This document shows, piece by piece, positions 25,947 to 33,918 of a stretch of DNA of 64,000 bases (position 1 is the stretch's first letter; each line of letters starts with the position of its first letter). The DNA lies in the NCBI GenBank assembly GCA_900108205.1, contig FNUU01000001.1:420673-484672 (forward strand), written 5' to 3'. The notes below the pieces were generated by a model. That model did not search any database. It saw nothing but the letters and a program-made list of their open reading frames with translations, and was not told the DNA's origin. This stretch comes from Eubacterium ruminantium (GTDB lineage Bacteria; Bacillota; Clostridia; Lachnospirales; Lachnospiraceae). A program made the position numbers and the translations under genes.

Positions 25947-26870
25947 CTAGTTATAGTAGAACGTTCGTTTCTGTATGAACCTGACGACTATGAACAGTAT
26001 CAGACAGGTTATCACCGTTGAAACGATACTCATGGTTGAACTGAGTCCGTAATTGTTTTGTTTAAATGCTGTTGTATACGCCAGATCAACAACTTCAGAA
26101 TTTGTAAAGCTGTCGATAACCGTATATACCACTACCGTTATGATATGAGGCATTACCATCGGGAAGGTAACCTTCCAGAAGGTTTCATAGGTTGTTGCAC
26201 CCTCAATCTTTGCAACCTCATACATTGATCCCGGTATGGACTGAAGAGCTGCTATGAAAATGATGATCTGTACGCCCGAAGCATTGATGATATCACTGAT
26301 TCTTGATACAGCTCCCATTACATATTCCAGCAGATTCAAAGGAATTCCGAGAGAACTGAACATCTGCAAATAATATTCAATACTCATTCCATTTCCGCTT
26401 ACAGCCTCAAGAAGTTCGCTGTTGCTTGAGGAAATACCACCCAGCATCAGTGTTCTTGCAAGATTCATAGCAGAGGTGATAGCTTCCGAATTAAGTATTA
26501 CAGGGAGGAAGAATATAGCTCTTATAAGGGTTCTTCCTTTAAACTTCTTATTCAGGAGCATGGCTATGAGAAGACTGAAAAATGTTATAAGAGGCACATC
26601 TATAAGCATATCGAATACTGAAGTTGTAAGGATCTGCTTAAAGGTTCCGTGGCCTCTGAAAGCATATGAAAAGTTCTCAAAGCCGACATTTTTAAGAGAA
26701 TATCCGCCGCCCGGCCTGACTGTCAGTTCTGAAAGGGAGAACTGAACAGTCATAATAAGTCCCCTGAGATAAAAAGCAAGGAAACCTATAAGCCATGGAA
26801 GGATGAATAAAAAACCTTTTATAGAGCGTTTGCGGGTAAGCGTCATTTTTTTCTTTTTCACTTTATTCAT
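25947..26870 (-). CDS. ABC sugar permease, MalF/UgpA type
   Basis: A 307-aa permease subunit with six predicted transmembrane segments and the EAA motif YEVAKIEGATTYETFWKVTF. The ATG at 26870 is chosen, because the in-frame GTG two codons upstream directly abuts GGAGG. It begins two bases after the stop of the DUF5696-like gene, so the two are tightly coupled. It pairs with the MalG-type subunit at 24908. Confidence 0.92.
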   Translation of the reverse strand: MNKVKKKKMTLTRKRSIKGFLFILPWLIGFLAFYLRGLIMTVQFSLSELTVRPGGGYSLKNVGFENFSYAFRGHGTFKQILTTSVFDMLIDVPLITFFSLLIAMLLNKKFKGRTLIRAIFFLPVILNSEAITSAMNLARTLMLGGISSSNSELLEAVSGNGMSIEYYLQMFSSLGIPLNLLEYVMGAVSRISDIINASGVQIIIFIAALQSIPGSMYEVAKIEGATTYETFWKVTFPMVMPHIITVVVYTVIDSFTNSEVVDLAYTTAFKQNNYGLSSTMSIVSTVITCLILFIVVRFIQKRTFYYN

Positions 26871-26872
26871 GC

Positions 26873-29512
26873 TCACCCTCCTATCTTATAGCTCTGTGCC
26901 GGTATTTCGATTCCATCAACCGTTACCGCTTTTTTATTGTGATTGATATAAATCTTCTTACCGTTACTGTAGGTCACTGCCACAACTCCGTTTTCCGGAA
27001 TCTCATGCTTTGTCATGTATGCACCATTTACCTGTGACAGTGCTTCATTTACGTTGTTATATACTTCAATCGAATAATCCTTCCAGTTATCATAAGTGGT
27101 AGAATACATGCGATTGATACCTGTAAGTTTCATTTCTCCCGATTCCTCTTTTGTAAATGAGAAATGAGGAGATGCGCCGTACTCAATAAGATTAAGAACG
27201 ATCGCATTTATGTCTGAAGTATCAGCCAGATTGATAACATAGCCCGAATAATCGATACATCCATGAATAAGCATCTCATAGAACGGAACCGATGCATCAA
27301 TTACATAATAATCGTTATCAGAAACCGGTGCGTTAATGATATCGTCAGCATACTTGAAGCTGTAATCATTTCCGTCATTTACCATGATATTTCTGCCGGT
27401 ATCCTTCATGAGGCCGATCTGAGAAGTAACAACATCCAGAGCCTGCTCACGATTGATAACATTTGTTCTTCTCTTATCAGAGTGAAGCTCATTTCCGAGA
27501 TCTCTTAGAGAGATTCCCGAAACCTTGACATCCTCAAACTTTTCAATAAAGTTTTCGGTATATCTGACAAGGAACTTCGGAGATACCAGATAGTAAAGGT
27601 TCTCGATGTAGCCCAGTCCGGAGGTCTGCCTGAGAGATGTTGGATTTACAAGACCAAATTCAGCAATAAAGCCTGTTCCGTAATATCTCGAGGTTTCATT
27701 TGAAGCAGAATATCTGCTGCTTACTTCCGATACCTTCTGGAAAGCACAGTCTACATATAACTGTCCGCCGATGCCTTCCATAGTTTTATTCAGCTTTTCA
27801 AGATCAGATTCACCGCCAAGCTTTCTTGGTATCTTTACCTTATTAAGCACATCATGATAATAACCTCCTGCGCTCCAGCCCTGGTAGTTCATTACCTGAT
27901 TATTTATTCCTGAAGCCTGAAGATCCTTTGCGATATTTCCGGCCTCATCAAAGCTTGTCATTACATAGAGTGCTCGATGCTGTGTTCCGAGAATATATTC
28001 CGTTTTCTCAACACCGCCGATGATATCATAATACATCTTGATGTCACCGCTACCGGTCGCCTCTTTAAGGACACCTTCTTTAATAAGTCTTTCTCTGTAG
28101 TAATTTGCAGCTCCGGAATAGCTGTTATACTCTCCCGTAAGGAAGGTATATCTTATCTTTAACTGTGTATCATAGAACTTCTTCTCAACGATTGGAAGAT
28201 CCGCCTCACTACCTGTCGTTCCCATCATGGAAAGCTTATCATTTCCTCTGAGAACAAATGTAGCAAAAACATTGTTATATTCGTTTACTTCTCCTGCAAC
28301 ATTTGCAGTTACATTTGCAAGTGAAGCACCATCCTCTATTGTTGCAAGGATACCGCCCTTTTCACGGAAGATTCCGAAGAGTGAAAGCTTTGCATCCTCT
28401 GTAACTTCAACTACTGTATATTCTGCAGCCAGCGGGTCTATACCATAGATATATTCCGAATAATCATTACCCGGTCTCAGCTTGCCCTTACCGTTGTTGA
28501 AATTAATGATAGAGCCCGAACCGTTCGGAACAAGCATATAGCCCTGTTCATCTTTACCGCCTGCGCCAAAGAATCCAAGAAGCTGAATCTTATAGATTGA
28601 GCCTCCTCCATTCTCCTTAACACCCTTCATAGGTACTGTTGCTTCAACATAATCATCCTTAAGGGTATAATCAATCGGTATTTCAAAGGTTATAGGTACA
28701 GCTCCTTCAACTCCCGAACCAAGCATTTCTCTCTCATAATCATCCTGAGTAAAGCCTGCTTCCTCGAAATAATTATTAAGCTTTCTGACCTGTGAAGGTC
28801 CCTTGGCAGCAGACTCAAGAAGTTCAAGATAGCCATCTGCCACATCACTTTTAATATATTTCTTCTTAACGAAGGATGCGCCCGTATCACTCATCTTAGA
28901 AAGGAGATCATTCAGTGTATCCTCGCTGATATACTGAGGAACAATTCCTGTTTCAGAGCTCTGATCTCCGATCGTATATATTATTCTTATTCCATCCGGA
29001 ATAGACTGTGGTTCAAGCTGTTTAAATGCCACCGACTGACTGTAAGAATCAAATATACTTTCAAGTCTCTGAGTATTGAAATATGTAACCACCAGCTGAC
29101 TCTTCAGATAATTCTTATTTGTGCCGTTAGCGATTCCGTCCGAATCCGCATCCGTAGGATTAGAATATGTTACTTCACCTGTACGCTTATCATAAATGGC
29201 GATCACACCATTTTCCGTATCAGCATACATCTTCAGTACATCTGATTCAGCCGCAAGAACCATGCCGTCGACATTCTTCTCACTATCTTTCAGCGCCTTG
29301 AATTCTGTACCCTCTGCATACTCATAATCCGTGATATACTTCTTATATCCGTTATACAAAGCATACTTGATCAGATATCTCACGCCCCATACCGCTACAA
29401 CAAGGAGTATTGCAAGAATAACGAAAAGCGTCATTTTACTGAGTTTAAATTTTTTCTTTTTATTAAGATCCAGCTCCTTAAGAGCCTTCTTCTGTTCTTT
29501 AGTCTTCGCCAT
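26873..29512 (-). CDS. Large membrane-anchored extracytoplasmic protein, DUF5696-like
   Basis: An 879-aa protein. A basic cytoplasmic start precedes one transmembrane helix (about residues 28-50), and the rest should face outside. It has no lipobox. The body contains beta-rich parts (GYMLVPNGSGSIINFNNGKG) and a region that looks barrel-like (VMNYQGWSAGGYYHDVLNK, YVDCAFQKVSE), which recalls glycoside hydrolase folds without a clear catalytic pair. I recall such proteins as DUF5696, commonly beside ABC sugar permeases with Yip1- and NHL-type partners; this was not checked. It lies between the Yip1-like gene (12 bp) and the MalF-type gene (2 bp). Role unknown: a processing enzyme or a docking part of the importer. 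Confidence 0.75.
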   Translation of the reverse strand: MAKTKEQKKALKELDLNKKKKFKLSKMTLFVILAILLVVAVWGVRYLIKYALYNGYKKYITDYEYAEGTEFKALKDSEKNVDGMVLAAESDVLKMYADTENGVIAIYDKRTGEVTYSNPTDADSDGIANGTNKNYLKSQLVVTYFNTQRLESIFDSYSQSVAFKQLEPQSIPDGIRIIYTIGDQSSETGIVPQYISEDTLNDLLSKMSDTGASFVKKKYIKSDVADGYLELLESAAKGPSQVRKLNNYFEEAGFTQDDYEREMLGSGVEGAVPITFEIPIDYTLKDDYVEATVPMKGVKENGGGSIYKIQLLGFFGAGGKDEQGYMLVPNGSGSIINFNNGKGKLRPGNDYSEYIYGIDPLAAEYTVVEVTEDAKLSLFGIFREKGGILATIEDGASLANVTANVAGEVNEYNNVFATFVLRGNDKLSMMGTTGSEADLPIVEKKFYDTQLKIRYTFLTGEYNSYSGAANYYRERLIKEGVLKEATGSGDIKMYYDIIGGVEKTEYILGTQHRALYVMTSFDEAGNIAKDLQASGINNQVMNYQGWSAGGYYHDVLNKVKIPRKLGGESDLEKLNKTMEGIGGQLYVDCAFQKVSEVSSRYSASNETSRYYGTGFIAEFGLVNPTSLRQTSGLGYIENLYYLVSPKFLVRYTENFIEKFEDVKVSGISLRDLGNELHSDKRRTNVINREQALDVVTSQIGLMKDTGRNIMVNDGNDYSFKYADDIINAPVSDNDYYVIDASVPFYEMLIHGCIDYSGYVINLADTSDINAIVLNLIEYGASPHFSFTKEESGEMKLTGINRMYSTTYDNWKDYSIEVYNNVNEALSQVNGAYMTKHEIPENGVVAVTYSNGKKIYINHNKKAVTVDGIEIPAQSYKIGG

Positions 29513-29524
29513 TTTCTCGCCTCC

Positions 29525-30157
29525 TTAAGAACGGAATATAAGTTCCTGATAGATACTATGCAGGAAGCTGTATACCTGATTAATAAGATTTACGAGAAGC
29601 AGCAGCACAAATATTATAAGCAGCACTGCAATAAGCGTCAGAAACAGGGTTATAAGAGTCTTACCCAGTGTAAAGTTATGCACTGTCATTATGCCGATAA
29701 GCATCATGAACAAGGTATATGCAATTCCTACTCCTATTACCATGTAGTAAAATGCAGCCTCATCAAGAGTGATGAACTGGCTTATAAATGTACCAATCAA
29801 TATACATACCGTTGCCGGAATGGTTGAATATCCTATGGCAATAAGGATATCCTTAAGTCTTCCCTTACCATCCATAAGGCAGGTTATAGACCAGTTACCA
29901 ACGGCAAGAAGTATGAAGAGTATAAGTACCGAGCAGAGTTCATCGAAGGAATCTACAGAACGCGGATCCACATCATTTACTATAAAGCATGCCGAAATTC
30001 TGTTTATTGAGAAACTGAAGGAGAAAAGCATGGTAAGTATTATCGCTACCAGAACGCTTCCTCTTTCACGATGACGTATCTCATAAAATCCGTCAGCAGG
30101 ATGGCTTACTGTATATAATGCATATTTCCACTTATCTTTAGATAATGCCTTTATCAA
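29525..30157 (-). CDS. Yip1-like multi-pass membrane protein
   Basis: A 210-aa protein with about five hydrophobic helices. Its layout (a short N-terminal FYEIRHRERGS segment, then VAIILTMLFSFSFSINRISA) is as in bacterial YIP1-domain proteins. The start codon is TTG in a TTGA overlap with the NHL/TPR gene stop, 5 bases after GGAGGGG, so it is translationally coupled. The function is unknown. Its placement inside an importer operon suggests a membrane partner of the NHL/TPR and DUF5696-like proteins. Confidence 0.75.
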   Translation of the reverse strand: MIKALSKDKWKYALYTVSHPADGFYEIRHRERGSVLVAIILTMLFSFSFSINRISACFIVNDVDPRSVDSFDELCSVLILFILLAVGNWSITCLMDGKGRLKDILIAIGYSTIPATVCILIGTFISQFITLDEAAFYYMVIGVGIAYTLFMMLIGIMTVHNFTLGKTLITLFLTLIAVLLIIFVLLLLVNLINQVYSFLHSIYQELIFRS

Positions 30158-31641
30158 AGTAACCCCTCCTCTCTCTTCTTTCCGGTTTTCTTAGCCCTGA
30201 TCTTCTTGAATACAACTATGAATACGATAAAGATTATTAAACCGGTCATTATCTTACCCATATTATTTGCAAGAAATTCATTTCTGTATCTCTTAAATGC
30301 TATGGAATAATACTTTCTGTTCATGGCATTTTTGAAATACTTCATAGCCTTTTTATTATCTCCGGCTGTAAGGTAAGCTTTTCCGATACCGTTATTGGCA
30401 AGCTCGTTGTTCTCATCAAGTCTCAGAACCTCCTGCCATTTGTAGATAGCTTCCTTCTCATCACCATCGAATCTTAGTCCTACAGCCTCATTTATGAGTC
30501 TGCCGTAATTGGTTTCCTTAAATTTAAGGATCGCATTGTGTCCCGAGTCAAGCACCAGTATCTCGTCATTAACCGATTCAATAGCTACCGGTGTAAGGAA
30601 TGTACCCTTCTGCTGACCTTTTCCGCCAAATATATAGAGAAGATTTCCTTCCTTATCGTAGGTAAATATCCTTCCTCTCTTTCTGTCGAGAAGTGAATAT
30701 TTTCCTTTATCTCTGTACACAACATCTGTTATCTCACTGGCTCCGCCATAATCACCATATTTGTTCCAGGTGATGTCACCGCCGACATTGCCGTTCTCGC
30801 CCTTCTGGATAACATCCTTACCCTGAGGATTAAGACGTCTTACAGCCTGAATACCTTCAGAATCGATATTTGACGCATATATAAATCCATCGCTGTCTAC
30901 ATCAATACCTGTAAATTCCGTCGGAATATAAAGCTGCTGATTAGAACGCTCTTCCTTGCTGGCAAGTCTTCTCCAGAACTTCTCCCAAAGTGTGATCTTA
31001 ACCTCGATGGTTCCGAAGTATCCGGTGAACTCTCCTGTATTTTCAAATACAAGGATACCTTCAAATGCTTTCTTCGCGATAACATATACACGGTCCGCAT
31101 AATCCACGGTAACCTTTAAAGGAACGAAGTCAAAGCCATCTTCGAGGATATCCGACTGAGGATTATCCACAATCTTTACAAATTCACCTTCAGGAGTGAG
31201 TACTACTATTCTTTTATTGTTCGAATCAGCTACATAAAGCTGATTATTCTCTGAAACACATACACCGGAAGGAGCATTAAATGTATCCTCCTTACCATCT
31301 CTGGTAAACTTCTCGATGATACGGTTAACCTTTGTCATCTCGTTATCCATAACCACGATACGGTTATTTCCGGTGTCTGCCACATAGATTTCTCCCGCAT
31401 CCGATACACAGAGATCCTGTGGCTCTTTGAAATTTGAAATCCCGACATCAAGTCCTGTAAGGTTTCCATCAGGAACATATGGTGCGGGGGTCATTACAAT
31501 ATCTTTACGATAATTGTAATTATATGAATCATATGGTATATCACCCTCAGCGCAGGCAACACCTGCTACACTTACAAAGATCATGGCTGCTGCAGCTGTG
31601 AGTGCCAAAAATGCTCTTTTAAAAATACTTTTCTTTCTCAT
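30154..31641 (-). CDS. Extracytoplasmic NHL beta-propeller and TPR protein with a C-terminal anchor
   Basis: A 495-aa protein. It has a signal peptide (about residues 1-32, ending VAGVACAEG) without a clear lipid modification context. NHL repeats follow, such as DLCVSDAGEIYVADTGNNRI, GVCVSENNQLYVADSNNKRI and IYASNIDSEG. Next come about two TPR motifs near residues 395-445 (AIYKWQEVLRLDENNELANN, KAYLTAGDNKKAMKYFKNAM). One C-terminal transmembrane helix and a basic cytoplasmic tail end it. The ATG at 31641 is used because upstream GTGs overlap the ribosome binding site. The propeller could bind glycan or an SBP outside, and the TPR could hold partners. All of this is inferred from domains. Confidence 0.82.
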   Translation of the reverse strand: MRKKSIFKRAFLALTAAAAMIFVSVAGVACAEGDIPYDSYNYNYRKDIVMTPAPYVPDGNLTGLDVGISNFKEPQDLCVSDAGEIYVADTGNNRIVVMDNEMTKVNRIIEKFTRDGKEDTFNAPSGVCVSENNQLYVADSNNKRIVVLTPEGEFVKIVDNPQSDILEDGFDFVPLKVTVDYADRVYVIAKKAFEGILVFENTGEFTGYFGTIEVKITLWEKFWRRLASKEERSNQQLYIPTEFTGIDVDSDGFIYASNIDSEGIQAVRRLNPQGKDVIQKGENGNVGGDITWNKYGDYGGASEITDVVYRDKGKYSLLDRKRGRIFTYDKEGNLLYIFGGKGQQKGTFLTPVAIESVNDEILVLDSGHNAILKFKETNYGRLINEAVGLRFDGDEKEAIYKWQEVLRLDENNELANNGIGKAYLTAGDNKKAMKYFKNAMNRKYYSIAFKRYRNEFLANNMGKIMTGLIIFIVFIVVFKKIRAKKTGKKREEGLL

Positions 31642-31654
31642 ATCAGCCACCACC

Positions 31655-32623
31655 TTACTCTTTCATACCCGAGGTTGTCATTGTTTCAAGGACATTGCTC
31701 TGACATGCCAGGAAGAATATGATAGGCACGGCAGCAATGATGAATGTTACCGCTGCAGATGCACCGGCTCTTGCTGTACCACCGGCAGCTATCTGCTGAA
31801 GAGCGAACTGAAGTGGTTTCAGCTGCTCGTCTCTGAGGAACATAGAACCTGTATTTCCCCACATCTGCTGGAACTGGAAGATTGCAAGTGTCAGCCACGC
31901 CGGCTTAACGTTCGGCATTACAATGGTCCAGAATATCTTATATTCAGAAGCACCATCCAGTCTTGCAGATTCCATAAGCGATGTAGGAAGCTGTTCCATA
32001 AACTGTTTCATAAGGTAAAGTCCCATACCGTACTGCCATGCAGGAAGTATCAGTGCAAAATAAGTATTGTTGATATGGAGCCAGCTTATGATCATATAGT
32101 TAGGTATCTGTGTAACCGTCCATGAGAACATCATTGAAAGCACAACCATGTTGAAGAGTATCTTCTTACCAGGGAATTCATGCTTTGCAAGAGGATAAGC
32201 CGCAAGGCTGGCTACAATTACATGTCCTGCAGTTCCAAGTCCTGTAATGATTATCGTGTTAAGAATATATCTTGAGAACGGAACCCAGGAATCATTCATT
32301 ACATTGAAAAGATCTGTAAAGTTCTCAAATGTTGGATTCTTAACAAATATCTTCGGCGGATACTGGAAGATCTCATCCAGCGGCTTAAGACAGTTGTTAA
32401 TGATCATTACAAGTGGCAGCGACATGAAGATACCACAGATTATCATTATTCCGAAAAGGATACCATTTCCGGCCACGGAGCGGTTAACCTTCTTCTCTTT
32501 GATCTTTTTCTTCTGCAGTTTTGCAACTACCGCATCCGGATCCTTGTCAGGAACCGGCGGAGCTATAACGACAGCTCCATGAGTGAGTGGCTGTAAGACA
32601 ACATCTTTCTTCTTTCCAAACAT
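31655..32623 (-). CDS. ABC sugar permease, MalG type (second importer)
   Basis: A 322-aa permease. A cytoplasmic N-terminus of about 50 residues precedes six predicted transmembrane segments, with the EAA-loop motif MESARLDGASEYKIFWTIVM. It starts 2 bp after the MalF-type gene at 32626, and 13 bp separate it from the NHL/TPR gene. It forms the second permease pair of the operon. The two pairs differ clearly in sequence and so are not a recent duplication. Confidence 0.92.
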   Translation of the reverse strand: MFGKKKDVVLQPLTHGAVVIAPPVPDKDPDAVVAKLQKKKIKEKKVNRSVAGNGILFGIMIICGIFMSLPLVMIINNCLKPLDEIFQYPPKIFVKNPTFENFTDLFNVMNDSWVPFSRYILNTIIITGLGTAGHVIVASLAAYPLAKHEFPGKKILFNMVVLSMMFSWTVTQIPNYMIISWLHINNTYFALILPAWQYGMGLYLMKQFMEQLPTSLMESARLDGASEYKIFWTIVMPNVKPAWLTLAIFQFQQMWGNTGSMFLRDEQLKPLQFALQQIAAGGTARAGASAAVTFIIAAVPIIFFLACQSNVLETMTTSGMKE

Positions 32624-32625
32624 GC

Positions 32626-33900
32626 TTACTCACCCACCCTTCTGAGAAGCTTCTGAACAAGCTTATTCGTACCTACCATGAGTAGGAACAGAACCGTTGC
32701 TATGGCCGAAGCGTAACCCATATCAAATCTCGTTGAACCATAGTCCAAAAGGTGCGTTACAACCGTTGCACCGGCATAGTTGACCGACGGGTTACCTGCA
32801 AGCTGTATGGAAATATCAGCAACCGCAAAGGACTGTGTGATCTGCATTACGGCACCAAACATAAGCTGAGGCTTCATAGCAGGAAGTGTTACATACCAGA
32901 GCTCCTGCCAGCGGTTCTTAACGCCGTCAATTGCAGCCGCTTCATAAAGTGACTTATCTACTGTCTGAAGACCGGCGATAAATGAAAGGAAGCCTGTACC
33001 AAGTGACAGCCAGAGCTGAACTACTATAAGGCAAGGAAGGATGAGCTTGGCATCCTGCATCCAGAGCTTCTGTTCATCTATAAAGCCCAGTTTCATAAGA
33101 AGTCCGTTAAGGTATCCGTATCTGTCGCTTGAAAGGATAAGAGACCATACCATATACGCATTACCGCATATAGACGGCGCGTAAAAGATAAGTGTAAGGA
33201 AGGTTCTTACCTTTGGTCTGAATTCATTGATTATCCATGCAAAGAGAAGACAGAGTATATAGCTTATAGGTCCGGTAATAACCGCAAATATAAGTGTGTT
33301 TTTAAGGGAAATGATGAAAATATCATCATGCAGGAACAGCTTTATATAGTTTGTCCAGCCGTTGAACTTCGGCATTTCCAACATATTGAAGTATGTAAAA
33401 CTGAGCGCCATGGACATGATGACCGGAAGAACCGTAAACAGTAAGAACAGCATGAAATACGGTGCCATCATAACGTAGCTTGCTTTGCTTCGTTTCATTC
33501 TGTATCTTACAGAATTCTTTTTCTTGGCAACGAGCTGAGCGTTCTTTCTTCCTCTTTCAAATTCCTCTTCAAGTTCTGCATCAGTCTTTGTCTTGGCATA
33601 CCTGAAGCGTTCATCTACATTATCTCTTTCTTTCTGCTTTTCTTCCTCTATAGCCTTCTTTGCAGTCTCTATCTCGTTCTGCTTATGGAGAGCAAAAGCA
33701 TCACTAAGGAGGGTATCAGGACCTTCAGCTTCTGTTATTACATCTTTTTCCGTATCTTCGACTGTATCCTCAGATTTTCTGCTTTCTGCAGAGAAGATAT
33801 CAAAATCTTCATCATCCATGGATGTATCATAATCAAGTCCGTCATCCACATCATCCTGGATCTTATTCAGCATATCTGACATTTTTTTATTATCGCTCAC
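32626..33900 (-). CDS. ABC sugar permease, MalF type, with a long acidic N-terminal extension
   Basis: A 424-aa permease, about 120 residues longer than usual. The extension (residues 1-135) is cytoplasmic, very acidic at first (GLDYDTSMDDEDFDIF) and then a charged coiled-coil-like stretch (EIETAKKAIEEEKQKERD). The permease core follows, with the EAA motif YEAAAIDGVKNRWQELWYVT. The GTG start has GGAGG 10 bases upstream; an internal ATG six codons on is possible. It is 18 bp from the large SBP gene. The extension may contact the ATPase or a regulator, but no evidence decides this. Confidence 0.88.
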   Translation of the reverse strand: MSDNKKMSDMLNKIQDDVDDGLDYDTSMDDEDFDIFSAESRKSEDTVEDTEKDVITEAEGPDTLLSDAFALHKQNEIETAKKAIEEEKQKERDNVDERFRYAKTKTDAELEEEFERGRKNAQLVAKKKNSVRYRMKRSKASYVMMAPYFMLFLLFTVLPVIMSMALSFTYFNMLEMPKFNGWTNYIKLFLHDDIFIISLKNTLIFAVITGPISYILCLLFAWIINEFRPKVRTFLTLIFYAPSICGNAYMVWSLILSSDRYGYLNGLLMKLGFIDEQKLWMQDAKLILPCLIVVQLWLSLGTGFLSFIAGLQTVDKSLYEAAAIDGVKNRWQELWYVTLPAMKPQLMFGAVMQITQSFAVADISIQLAGNPSVNYAGATVVTHLLDYGSTRFDMGYASAIATVLFLLMVGTNKLVQKLLRRVGE

Positions 33901-33918
33901 TATCCTTCATCCTCCTTT

